Source: CAZZCU01 sp964652825
GTDB taxonomy: Bacteria; Bdellovibrionota_B; Oligoflexia; Oligoflexales; CAZZCU01
Direction of reading: 5' to 3'
NCBI GenBank assembly: GCA_964652825.1
Contig: CAZZCU010000003.1
Coordinates: 141,117 to 205,116 of the forward strand
DNA length: 64,000 nt
The notes beneath the pieces were generated by a model that was not told the origin of the DNA, searched no databases, and saw only the letters and a list, made by a program, of their open reading frames with translations. The first letter of the stretch is position 1. Each line of letters opens with the position of its first letter. Of the stretch, positions 1 through 8,570 are shown piece after piece. The position numbers and the translations under genes are program-made.

Positions 1-148
1 ATTAGGTGGGCGTGGTGACGACTTGATCGCGGCGCTGAAAAAACTGCGCGAAACCAGTCATGGTCTGCCGGTTGTGCACCCTTGGTATTCGGCGTTTTAT
101 TATTCGCATCCTCCATTGTTGGAACGAATTAACGCACTGCGCAGTTGA
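1..148 (+). CDS. M48-family (Ste24-like) metallopeptidase, C-terminal end only
   Basis: An open frame enters from the left edge (first full codon at position 2) and stops with TGA at 146-148. The roughly 48 visible residues end in HPWYSAFYYSHPPLLERI, which matches the C-terminal tail of Ste24/CAAX-type M48 zinc proteases. Those are membrane proteases that cut prenylated or misfolded membrane proteins. The catalytic HExxH region lies outside the window, so activity cannot be judged. The next gene on the same strand starts 34 bases later. The family call rests on the tail motif alone. Confidence 0.7.
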   Translation, partial: LGGRGDDLIAALKKLRETSHGLPVVHPWYSAFYYSHPPLLERINALRS

Positions 149-182
149 AGTTTGTCAGTCGCAAAAATTGGGGAGACTGTAG

Positions 183-1112
183 ATGGATATTTCACGTCTG
201 ATTTTGACGATCATCGTACTTTCCGGAGTTGTTACTGGTTGCAAAGAATTGCCGTGGGAATCACTGAGCAAGAAAAAGGTGGAAAGCAGTCAAGCGGATG
301 CCAGCGTGGCTCCAAAAGGTTTCTTAACCTCGCAGGACCTGCAACCGCCGAACAATATTACTGAGCTCCCGCTCCAAGAAATGCGAGAAAATTTGAACAA
401 TAGCTCGTTTTTCGTGAATGTCTTTAGTGGCGATTTTGCTGATAAATCCGAGAATTCCGAGGAAAGTTGCATACAGCGGCAAATCAACACGACCAAAATT
501 CAGGCGACCAAAACGTCTCTTAAGCTTGATGTGCGTGTAGATCTTTCAAATTGTCCCGCTAATGATGGAGCCGTAAGATCGATAAAATTAGATATGAGAA
601 TCTTATTCCATATTGTGTGTGATAATGCTGATTTTCGATCGTGGAACGGCAAGTCTTCTAATGAAGTGAAAGGTGATTTGTCGTGTAATGGGCAAGGTTA
701 TTATCTTAAAAACGTCAAATCCAATATGGTCGATAACTATACCGATCCAAATAGTAACCAAACCATTATGCTCAATGTATCTGGTGTCGATGGAACGATG
801 ACCAGAAACGGTGAGGGATGTAAATTTTCCACGGTCGGTAATATTCGTTCCATTGATAATGCTTGTCTGGATTTTAATAGTAGTATCCGGGAGTATGCCG
901 GTAGCAGGAAAGTCAACTTTCTGCTTGCTGAGTACGATAACGTGAAATCTGATTTGGCAACCAATAGTAAATATTTTTCTGCTGGTCAGATGAAGGTGAC
1001 TTTAAATAATTGGCAAGGCACTGTGAGTTATCGTGGCGCGACTCTGACGCCTACTTACCAGTTGTCCAGCAGCAAAGGTCAAACGGATGCGGGGCAGATC
1101 ACAAATAAGTAA
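183..1112 (+). CDS. Predicted outer-membrane or periplasmic lipoprotein of unknown function
   Basis: This 309-residue protein starts with ATG preceded by GGGAG at good spacing. It has a short hydrophobic N-terminus (residues 5-19) ending in a lipobox, VVTGC, so Cys20 should be lipidated after signal peptidase II cleavage. Six further cysteines are scattered through the mature part, which is compatible with periplasmic disulfides. The remainder is rich in Asn, Ser and Asp, and I recognise no domain. It follows the M48 peptidase gene by 34 bases and may be co-transcribed with it. It converges on tRNA-Val, whose encoded CCA end lies only four bases beyond the stop codon. The lipoprotein call is firm; the function is unknown. 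Confidence 0.8.
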   Translation: MDISRLILTIIVLSGVVTGCKELPWESLSKKKVESSQADASVAPKGFLTSQDLQPPNNITELPLQEMRENLNNSSFFVNVFSGDFADKSENSEESCIQRQINTTKIQATKTSLKLDVRVDLSNCPANDGAVRSIKLDMRILFHIVCDNADFRSWNGKSSNEVKGDLSCNGQGYYLKNVKSNMVDNYTDPNSNQTIMLNVSGVDGTMTRNGEGCKFSTVGNIRSIDNACLDFNSSIREYAGSRKVNFLLAEYDNVKSDLATNSKYFSAGQMKVTLNNWQGTVSYRGATLTPTYQLSSSKGQTDAGQITNK

Positions 1113-1116
1113 GGAA

Positions 1117-1193
1117 TGGTGCGGTTACGCTGACTCGAACAGCGGACCCCCACGATGTCAACGTGGTGCTCTAACCAACTGAGCTATAACCGC
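1117..1193 (-). tRNA. tRNA-Val (anticodon GAC)
   Basis: The reverse complement folds into a full cloverleaf: 7-bp acceptor stem GCGGTTA/TAACCGC, D arm, anticodon loop TTGACAT with GAC, variable loop GGGTC, and a T arm with TTCGAGT. The discriminator is A and CCA is encoded at 1117-1119. It lies directly downstream of fusA in the same direction, with its own promoter candidate between them. Confidence 0.95.
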
Positions 1194-1207
1194 ATCTAAC
1201 GCGACCA

Positions 1208-1236
1208 AATTTAGTCTTGACGGCTATGAGTGTCAA
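1208..1236 (-). promoter_or_regulatory. Sigma70-type promoter candidate for tRNA-Val
   Basis: On the minus strand there is a perfect -35 box TTGACA (1231-1236), a 17-base spacer and TAAATT (1208-1213) as -10. The box begins two bases beyond the fusA stop codon. Initiation about 7 bases downstream would give a short leader before the mature tRNA 5' end at 1193. The tRNA could therefore be made independently of the ribosomal operon. Confidence 0.6.
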
Positions 1237-1238
1237 CC

Positions 1239-3326
1239 TCAAGAGTAGCCACCACCAGTGATTCTATCCAAGGTTGCTTGCGCCACCTTTTGATAGGAAG
1301 CAAAGGTCATCGTATAAGTCGCTCTGCCTTGCGATACACTGCGTAAATGTGTCGAATAACCAAACATTTCTGATAATGGTGCTTCGGCGTTGATCTGTTG
1401 AAGGTGGCCTTTGACTCCGACATTATGAATTTGCGCACGCCGCGAATTCAAATCGCCGATAACTCCGGAAATATAATCTTCCGGAACCAATACCTCGATG
1501 GACATCATCGGTTCCAGGAGTTCCGCTTTACCTAAGCGGGCTGCTTCTCGCAGGCACATGGCGGCGGCGATTTTAAAGGCATTTTCATCAGATGTTTCGG
1601 CATTGAAGCTGCCACCCACCAACGTTGCTTTGACCCCAATCATCGGAAAACCAGCGATAGGACCTGCCGCCATGGCTTCTTCGAGACCGCGCTTAACGCC
1701 GTTATGGAACTGTTTTGGTACATCAAAGGGGCCACAGGTGCTGGCAAATTCGAGTCCTGTCGTATAGCCGCCAGGTTCAAAATCAAAAACTACGTGGGCA
1801 AACTGATGCAGTTTTTCCGATTCGCGTTCAAAGCGGCATTGATGTCGAACTTTTTGCGTAATGGCCTCTCGATAAGAAACCTGAGGTTTGCCGATATTGG
1901 CGGCAACCTTAAACTCGCGCAACAGTCGGTCAGCGATAATTTCAAGATGTAGCTCGCCCATACCTCGTATCAATGTTTGCGCGGTATCTGGATTAAATTG
2001 CACTTTAAATGACGGATCTTCGGCCTCCAAGCGTTCGAGGGCTTTCAGCATTTTTTCGGTATCCGCCTGCGTTTTGGCTTCGATGGCAATGGCAATGACA
2101 GGTTCCGGGAACACCACGGATTCTAGCCGAATCGGCTCCTTTTGATCACAAAGCGTATCGCCGGTCGCAACCAGTTTTAATCCGGCGACGGCGCAAATCT
2201 CGCCCGCACCAATAATCTTCAATTCTTCGCGCTGATTAGCTTGCATGCGGAGAATCTTGGCAATACGCTCGCGTTTGCCAATACGGGAATTAAAGACGAC
2301 TTCGCCTTCCGCCAACTGACCGGAATAAACCCGGATGTAGGTAAGCTGGCCCACAAAGGGATCAGTCATAATTTTGAACGCCAATGCCGCAAAAGGCTCA
2401 TCCACTGTACGTTTACGGGTGATTTCGCGTTCCTGATCGTCCGCACTTAAACCGTGTATAACCGGTAGATCCAGGGGCGAGGGCAAATAATCAATGACAG
2501 CATCCAGTATAGGTTGAACGCCTTTATTCTTAAAAGCACTGCCGCAAAATACCGGTACAACTTTTAAGGCGATTACCGAAGCTCGCGCGGATTTTTTTAG
2601 TTCCGCTTCGCTTAGTTCTTTTCCTTCCAGATATTTTTCTGCGAGTGCATCGTCGGCTTCCGCGAGTGTCTCCACCAATCGCTCTCGTGCTGTCGTTGCC
2701 TCTGTCAGGAGGTCAGCTGGGATTTCCATTTCCTGATAGCTGGCATTACCCTTGCTATCTTTTTCCGGCCAGATGAGGGCCTTCATTCGTATCAGATCAA
2801 TGACGCCTTGAAATTGATCTTCGGCACCAATGGGTAGTTGGAACGGTATGGGGTTGGCGGCTAATTTTTCGCGGATCGAATCCACTGACATTTGAAAATC
2901 AGCGCCAACGCGATCCATTTTATTGATAAAAACAATCCGTGCGACTTTGTACTTATCGGCCTGACGCCAAACCGTTTCGGATTGTGGCTCGACACCGCTG
3001 ACACCGTCAAAAACCGCGACCGCCCCATCAAGAACCCGAAGACTACGTTCCACCTCAACCGTGAAATCAACATGGCCAGGTGTATCGATGATATTGATCT
3101 GATATTTTTTCCAAAACGCCGTAACCGCGGCGGAGGTAATCGTGATGCCGCGTTCTTGTTCCTGAATCATCCAATCCGTGGTGGTGTTGCCTTCGTGGAC
3201 TTCGCCAATACGATGAATTTTCCCGGTATAAAAAAGAATCCGCTCAGTTGTCGTGGTTTTACCGGCATCGATATGCGCCATGATGCCAATATTACGTAAT
3301 GTATTCAGATCTAGTTTTGTAGCCAT
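1239..3326 (-). CDS. fusA: Translation elongation factor G (EF-G)
   Basis: EF-G is a 695-residue GTPase that drives ribosomal translocation and, with RRF, ribosome recycling in the cytoplasm. The G1 motif AHIDAGKTTTTERIL lies near residue 17, G3 DTPGHVDFTVEV near residue 80 and G4 NKMDRVGAD near residue 135. The length is normal for bacterial EF-G. It is the last protein gene of the rpoBC-rpsL-rpsG-fusA run. It sits behind an intrinsic terminator at 3357-3384, so it may depend on partial read-through or an internal promoter. No good Shine-Dalgarno sequence is visible before its ATG. The str operon usually continues into tuf or the S10 cluster, but here it ends and tRNA-Val follows. Confidence 0.98.
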   Translation of the reverse strand: MATKLDLNTLRNIGIMAHIDAGKTTTTERILFYTGKIHRIGEVHEGNTTTDWMIQEQERGITITSAAVTAFWKKYQINIIDTPGHVDFTVEVERSLRVLDGAVAVFDGVSGVEPQSETVWRQADKYKVARIVFINKMDRVGADFQMSVDSIREKLAANPIPFQLPIGAEDQFQGVIDLIRMKALIWPEKDSKGNASYQEMEIPADLLTEATTARERLVETLAEADDALAEKYLEGKELSEAELKKSARASVIALKVVPVFCGSAFKNKGVQPILDAVIDYLPSPLDLPVIHGLSADDQEREITRKRTVDEPFAALAFKIMTDPFVGQLTYIRVYSGQLAEGEVVFNSRIGKRERIAKILRMQANQREELKIIGAGEICAVAGLKLVATGDTLCDQKEPIRLESVVFPEPVIAIAIEAKTQADTEKMLKALERLEAEDPSFKVQFNPDTAQTLIRGMGELHLEIIADRLLREFKVAANIGKPQVSYREAITQKVRHQCRFERESEKLHQFAHVVFDFEPGGYTTGLEFASTCGPFDVPKQFHNGVKRGLEEAMAAGPIAGFPMIGVKATLVGGSFNAETSDENAFKIAAAMCLREAARLGKAELLEPMMSIEVLVPEDYISGVIGDLNSRRAQIHNVGVKGHLQQINAEAPLSEMFGYSTHLRSVSQGRATYTMTFASYQKVAQATLDRITGGGYS

Positions 3327-3356
3327 CGGATGCGCTTTATTTTTTGTCTCAGCAAA

Positions 3357-3384
3357 TAAAAAAAGAGGCCCATAAGGCCTCTTT
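3357..3384 (-). terminator. Intrinsic terminator between rpsG and fusA
   Basis: On the minus strand a 9-bp stem, AAAGAGGCC/GGCCTCTTT (arms 3376-3384 and 3362-3370), with a short loop is followed by a T-rich run. It lies in the 74-base gap after rpsG. Because fusA normally belongs to the same transcript, it probably attenuates rather than fully ends transcription. Confidence 0.75.
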
Positions 3385-3400
3385 ACTCGGAACGATCATT

Positions 3401-3868
3401 TTACCAGCGATAGTGCGCAAACGCTTTGTTTGCATCCGCCATTTTATGCACATCTTCGCGGCGTTTGATGGCGCCACCACGTTTGTTGGCCGCATCAACT
3501 AATTCAGCTGCCAAACGCTCACGCATACTGCGTCCAGCGCGCCCGCGCGAAAATTCGATGATCCAACGAATAGCAAGTGCCTGACGACGTTCAGCGCGAA
3601 CTTCAATAGGAACCTGATAGTTGGAACCACCAACGCGGCGAGATTTAACTTCGAGCAACGGACGAACGTTTTCAATTGCGTTCTTGAAGATTTCGACGCC
3701 ATTTTGATTTTGCGAATCGATGATATCAAGCGCGCCGTAAAATTGCTTTTCGGCAGCAGCTTTCTTGCCATCAATCATCATGCAATTGATGAATTTTGTG
3801 ATCAACTGATCCTTGTATTTTGGATCTGGAAGAATCGGTCTTTTTGGTACATCACGACGACGAGCCAT
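3401..3868 (-). CDS. rpsG: 30S ribosomal protein S7
   Basis: S7 is the 155-residue primary binder that nucleates the 30S head and contacts the E-site tRNA and mRNA. Family signatures include the N-terminal MARRRDVPKR, KFINCMMIDGKK near residue 26, VRPLLEVKSRRVGGSNYQVP around 68-88, and the conserved IKRREDVHKMADANKAF C-terminus. The length is typical. It follows rpsL by 30 bases within the str-type operon. In E. coli, S7 is the translational repressor of this operon; I did not identify its mRNA target here. Confidence 0.98.
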   Translation of the reverse strand: MARRRDVPKRPILPDPKYKDQLITKFINCMMIDGKKAAAEKQFYGALDIIDSQNQNGVEIFKNAIENVRPLLEVKSRRVGGSNYQVPIEVRAERRQALAIRWIIEFSRGRAGRSMRERLAAELVDAANKRGGAIKRREDVHKMADANKAFAHYRW

Positions 3869-3898
3869 TCAGGTCTCCACTTTCAATTATCAAATATC

Positions 3899-4276
3899 TT
3901 AGGTTGCCTTTGGTTTCTTCGAGCCATACTTACTGCGGCTTTTGCGACGAGCACTTACACCCGCACAGTCAAGAGAACCACGTACTACGTGATAACGTAC
4001 ACCGGGTAAGTCTTTAACTTTACCACCACGTACCATGACCACGGAGTGTTCCTGGAGGTTATGACCTTCGCCACCGATGTAGGATGTTACTTCGGTACCG
4101 TTGGTTAAACGCACACGGGCAACTTTACGAAGTGCCGAGTTTGGCTTCTTGGGGGTTGTGGTGTAGACACGCAAGCAAACGCCCCGACGCATCGGAGAAC
4201 GCTTCAAAGCTGGCGACTTTGTACGCCGCTTTTGTTGCTTCCGGCCTTTGGCAATCAACTGGTTGATAGTAGGCAT
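3899..4276 (-). CDS. rpsL: 30S ribosomal protein S12
   Basis: S12 is a 125-residue protein at the decoding centre that controls translational accuracy. The diagnostic TTTPKKPNSALRKVARVRL and KVKDLPGVRYHVVRG segments are intact. The lysines whose substitution gives streptomycin resistance in other bacteria (E. coli K42 and K87) are both present, so this looks like the sensitive allele. The start has an AAGGA Shine-Dalgarno. It follows rpoC after a 100-base gap and precedes rpsG by 30 bases, making one transcription unit of RNA polymerase and str genes. Confidence 0.98.
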   Translation of the reverse strand: MPTINQLIAKGRKQQKRRTKSPALKRSPMRRGVCLRVYTTTPKKPNSALRKVARVRLTNGTEVTSYIGGEGHNLQEHSVVMVRGGKVKDLPGVRYHVVRGSLDCAGVSARRKSRSKYGSKKPKAT

Positions 4277-4376
4277 CTTTTAGAGTCCTTAGTCCATAAA
4301 AAGAGTCAGTATCACTATCAAACCCAACACCCGCACGCAACTGGAAACCGGCGTGACGGGTGATGGATCTTCACTA

Positions 4377-7300
4377 TTAAGCGCGTGCCTCCGCGGCACT
4401 TTCTTCATGGTCATCCGCTTGCTCCGATATGCCCGTGCGGATCATGCATTTCAGGTCACGATACAGAGGCGATCCTGTACCAGCCGGAATCAAGCGGCCC
4501 ATGATTACGTTTTCTTTCAAGCCACGTAAGTTATCGACTTTACTATTAATTGCAGCCTCAGTCAGAACCTTGGTGGTCTCCTGGAACGAGGCGGCAGAAA
4601 TAAAGCTGTCGGTCGACAACGATGCCTTGGTGATACCGAGTAACAACGGCTCGAACGTTGCCGGGCGCATGCCTTTGGCCTGCAGCTTGGCATTTTCTTC
4701 GTCGAGTTCCAAGCGTTCAACCTGCTCAGCGGGCAAGAAGATCGAATCTCCTGGATCGTCAACTTTCACGCGTCGTAACATCTGACGAACGATAACTTCG
4801 ATGTGCTTATCGTTAATCTTAACACCCTGTAATCTATAGACTTCTTGGATCTCGTCGACCAAATAGTTAGCCAACGCCACATTGCCCAAAATCGCCAGAA
4901 TGTCATGCGGATTGGACGAACCATCCACCAGAGCTTCACCGCGGCGTACATAATCGCCTTCGGTAACCACCACGTGTCGGGATTTGGGAATCAAGTACTC
5001 GGATTCCGCGCCATCTTCACCGGTGATAAGAACTTTACGCTTACCTTTGGTATCGCCACCAAATGAAATGGTACCGTCACGGTCCGCAAGTACTGCCATC
5101 TCTTTGGGTTTACGTGCTTCAAACAATTCCGCCACCCGTGGCAGACCACCAGTGATGTCCTTGGTTTTCGCTGTTTCCCGCGGGATCTTGGCGATTACGT
5201 CACCGGCTTTTACATCAGCCGTATCTTCAACATAAATCACAGCTCCAACCGGTAGTGCGTATTTCGCCGATTTTTTACCGACGACGACGATTTTTCCGTC
5301 TTTGTCGGTAATTTCGATTGCTGGTTTCAAGTCGACTCGTTTCGATTCAACCACAACCTTACGTGTAAGGAAGGTGATTTCATCAACGCGCTCTTCCATC
5401 GACTTGCCTTCTTCAAGGTCGTTGTAACGGACTGCGCCGTTTGCCTCGGCAATAATCGAAACTGCGAACGGATCCCATTCAGCAAGCGCGGCCCCTGCAT
5501 CAACTTCCACGCCATCTTGCACCGTCAAAACGGAGCCGTAAACGATAGGATAAGAAGCGCGTGATTTGCCGGTTTGCTTATCAAGGACGTCGATCTCGCC
5601 GTTACGGCTCAGCACGACAGCTTTGCCTTCGCGACTAAGGACCGTGCGCAGGTTCTTAAATTGAATACGGCCAGAGAACTGACTTTCGAGCGTATTCTTC
5701 TCAACTTTGTGAGTTACGGTACCGCCAAAGTGGAAGGTACGCATGGTCAACTGAGTACCTGGCTCACCAATGGACTGTGCAGCGATGACACCAACAGCTT
5801 CGCCAACATTGATCAAACGACCCGAAGCCAAGTCACGTCCGTAGCATTTAGCGCAAATTCCGTAACGAGACTGACATGACAACGCCGAGCGGATACGAAT
5901 AACTTCCAGGCCGGCTTCATCAACACGCCGCGCCGAGCTTTCATCGAATAACTCGCCCGAGCGCAGAATGATTTCGCCGTTGCGGGCATCCTTAACGTCC
6001 TCAAGACTGGTACGACCAAGAACGCGTTCACCCAAAGTTTCGCGAATATCCGCGCCTTCACGTAACGCAGTTGCCTGCGATCCTTCTTTGGTGCCGCAAT
6101 CTTTTTCGCTAACAACCGAGTCTTGTGCAACGTCCACCAAGCGTCGTGTTAAGTAACCGGAGCTTGCGGTTTTCAATGCCGTATCGGCTAGACCCTTACG
6201 AGCACCGTGAGTTGACGTAAAGTACTCAAGTACCGTCAAGCCTTCGCGGAAGTTCGAGGTAATCGGGGTTTCGATAATATCGCCTGATGGTTTAGCCATC
6301 AGACCGCGCATACCGGCCAACTGACGAATCTGCTGCGCCGAACCCCGGGCACCAGAGTCAGCCATCATAAAGATCGAGTTGGAACTCGCTACTTCATGCG
6401 TTTTACCTTTGTGGTCGGTTGCCGTGCGGAACGAGATGTTTTTGAACATTTCCTCAGCAATATTTTCCGTAACTTTTGCCCAGATATCGATGACCTTGTT
6501 ATAACGCTCACCTTCGGTCAACAAACCTTCGGAATACTGTTCTTTGATCTTCTTAACTTCTTCGTAGGCCTCATCGAGCAGTTTGCGCTTGATCTCCGGA
6601 ACAACCATGTCCTTCAAGGCAATGGAAATACCGGCTTTGGTCGAATAACGGAAACCAGTGGAGCGCAATGCATCCGCAACGAGTACGGTGCGTTTTGGTC
6701 CACAGGTACGGAATACTTGATTCACCAGCTGAGCCAGTTGCTTCTTGCCCATGGCTTTGTTGATGGCGGAGAAAGGAATATCTTCCGGTAAAATTTCCGA
6801 CAACAGTGTACGGCCGACCGTTGTCTGAATGCGTTCGCCATTCAAACGCAGGGTAATCGGTGCTTGCAGACCGACGCCGTCGTGATCGTATGCAGTACGA
6901 ACTTCCTCAACCGACGAGAATGATTTACCGGCACCTACGGCCTCGATATCCTCGCGGGTCAAATAATAGATACCAAGTACGATATCCTGCGAAGGAACAA
7001 TGACCGGTGTACCGGATGCCGGGCTAAGGATGTTATTGGTGGACATCATTAACACGCGTGCTTCCATCTGTGCTTCAACAGACAGAGGAACATGCACGGC
7101 CATTTGGTCACCGTCGAAGTCGGCGTTGAAGGCAAAGCACACCAAAGGATGCAGCTGAATAGCTTTACCTTCGATCAGCACAGGCTCAAACGCTTGAATA
7201 CCAAGGCGGTGAAGCGTCGGCGCGCGGTTGAGTAGTACCGGATGTTCTTTGGTCACTTCTTCAAGAATATCCCAAACTTCTGGACGTTCTTTTTCAACGA

Positions 7301-8510
7301 GTTTTTTGGCGCTCTTGATGGTTGAAACAATGCCATGCTCTTCCAGCTTGTTATAAAGGAACGGCTTAAAGAGCTCGATCGCCATTTTCTTGGGCAAGCC
7401 GCATTGATGCAATTTCAAATCCGGACCGACAACGATAACGGAACGACCCGAGTAGTCGACGCGTTTACCGAGTAGGTTCTGGCGGAAACGACCTTGCTTG
7501 CCTTTCAACATGTCCGAAAGCGAACGTAATGGGCGTTTGTTGGGGCCTGTAAAGACTTTGCCGCGACGACCATTGTCAAACAATGCATCAACGGATTCCT
7601 GTAACATGCGTTTTTCGTTACGCACGATGATATCCGGCGCATTCAATTCGATCAGGCGCAACAAACGATTGTTACGGTTGATGACACGGCGATAAAGATC
7701 ATTCAGATCTGAAGTCGCAAAACGACCACCATCCAGCGGTACAAGAGGACGTAAATCCGGTGGCAAGACTGGAATTACCGTCAACATCATCCACTGCGGT
7801 TTGGCATCGGAATTCTTGAATGCCTCAACAACTTTCAGACGTTTTTGGATTTTCTTGCGTGCGGCTTCCGAAGTCGCGTCTTTCAATGCCTGACGCAGAT
7901 CATCACCTAGGTCTTCGATGCGAAGGCCACCCAGTAGTTCCTGAATAGCTTCGGCACCAACGCCCACACGGAAAGCACCATTGCCATGGTCGGTGAGCAA
8001 TTTTTCATGCTCTTCTTCACTGATGACCTGGCCGAGCGAGAGTTTGGTTTTGTCTTCATTGCCTGGATCGAGAACCACATAGGATTCGCTGTAAAGAATG
8101 CGTTCTACATCCTTCAAGGCGATATCAAGGATCGCACCAATGCGTGACGGCAGTGATTTCAAAAACCAGATGTGCGCGACGGGTGTTGCCAGGTTGATGT
8201 GACCTAGGCGTTCGCGGCGTACTTTCGAGTGAATAACTTCAACGCCGCATTTGTCGCAGACGATACCGCGATGCTTCATGCGTTTGTATTTACCGCAAAT
8301 ACACTCAAAATCCCGGACCGGGCCAAAGATTTTGGCGCAGAACAAACCATCGCGTTCTGGCTTGAACGTACGATAGTTGATCGTTTCCGGCTTCTTGACT
8401 TCACCATATGACCAGCTGCGGATCTTTTCCGGCGAAGCCAAAGAGATTTTAATAGCGCTAAAATTTAAAGGATCTGTCGGCTTATCAAAAAAATTCATTA
8501 AGTCTTTCAA
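4377..8510 (-). CDS. rpoC: DNA-directed RNA polymerase beta' subunit
   Basis: RpoC is the 1377-residue catalytic subunit of RNA polymerase. Visible are the zinc-ribbon cysteines (CICGKYKRMKHRGIVCDKCG near residue 71), the active-site NADFDGDQMA near residue 462, the trigger-loop/bridge-helix region and the second cysteine cluster (CQSRYGICAKCYG). The start is UUG at 8508-8510, preceded by AGGAG at correct spacing. It gives MKDLMNFF, which aligns with the MKDLL start of E. coli RpoC; the nearest ATG would remove four residues and has worse spacing. rpoB lies 60 bases upstream and rpsL follows. Confidence 0.98.
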   Translation of the reverse strand: MKDLMNFFDKPTDPLNFSAIKISLASPEKIRSWSYGEVKKPETINYRTFKPERDGLFCAKIFGPVRDFECICGKYKRMKHRGIVCDKCGVEVIHSKVRRERLGHINLATPVAHIWFLKSLPSRIGAILDIALKDVERILYSESYVVLDPGNEDKTKLSLGQVISEEEHEKLLTDHGNGAFRVGVGAEAIQELLGGLRIEDLGDDLRQALKDATSEAARKKIQKRLKVVEAFKNSDAKPQWMMLTVIPVLPPDLRPLVPLDGGRFATSDLNDLYRRVINRNNRLLRLIELNAPDIIVRNEKRMLQESVDALFDNGRRGKVFTGPNKRPLRSLSDMLKGKQGRFRQNLLGKRVDYSGRSVIVVGPDLKLHQCGLPKKMAIELFKPFLYNKLEEHGIVSTIKSAKKLVEKERPEVWDILEEVTKEHPVLLNRAPTLHRLGIQAFEPVLIEGKAIQLHPLVCFAFNADFDGDQMAVHVPLSVEAQMEARVLMMSTNNILSPASGTPVIVPSQDIVLGIYYLTREDIEAVGAGKSFSSVEEVRTAYDHDGVGLQAPITLRLNGERIQTTVGRTLLSEILPEDIPFSAINKAMGKKQLAQLVNQVFRTCGPKRTVLVADALRSTGFRYSTKAGISIALKDMVVPEIKRKLLDEAYEEVKKIKEQYSEGLLTEGERYNKVIDIWAKVTENIAEEMFKNISFRTATDHKGKTHEVASSNSIFMMADSGARGSAQQIRQLAGMRGLMAKPSGDIIETPITSNFREGLTVLEYFTSTHGARKGLADTALKTASSGYLTRRLVDVAQDSVVSEKDCGTKEGSQATALREGADIRETLGERVLGRTSLEDVKDARNGEIILRSGELFDESSARRVDEAGLEVIRIRSALSCQSRYGICAKCYGRDLASGRLINVGEAVGVIAAQSIGEPGTQLTMRTFHFGGTVTHKVEKNTLESQFSGRIQFKNLRTVLSREGKAVVLSRNGEIDVLDKQTGKSRASYPIVYGSVLTVQDGVEVDAGAALAEWDPFAVSIIAEANGAVRYNDLEEGKSMEERVDEITFLTRKVVVESKRVDLKPAIEITDKDGKIVVVGKKSAKYALPVGAVIYVEDTADVKAGDVIAKIPRETAKTKDITGGLPRVAELFEARKPKEMAVLADRDGTISFGGDTKGKRKVLITGEDGAESEYLIPKSRHVVVTEGDYVRRGEALVDGSSNPHDILAILGNVALANYLVDEIQEVYRLQGVKINDKHIEVIVRQMLRRVKVDDPGDSIFLPAEQVERLELDEENAKLQAKGMRPATFEPLLLGITKASLSTDSFISAASFQETTKVLTEAAINSKVDNLRGLKENVIMGRLIPAGTGSPLYRDLKCMIRTGISEQADDHEESAAEARA

Positions 8511-8570
8511 ATGCCGTCTCCTGGTTACCTATTTACGTTCGTTCACTGCGTTCAACATCTACAGCAGCCA

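Noticed and set aside
4277..4376. Possible terminator in the rpoC-rpsL gap (CACCCG...CGGGTG).
   Set aside because: The stem is imperfect, with a long loop and no T-run. rpsL is normally expressed from the same transcript.
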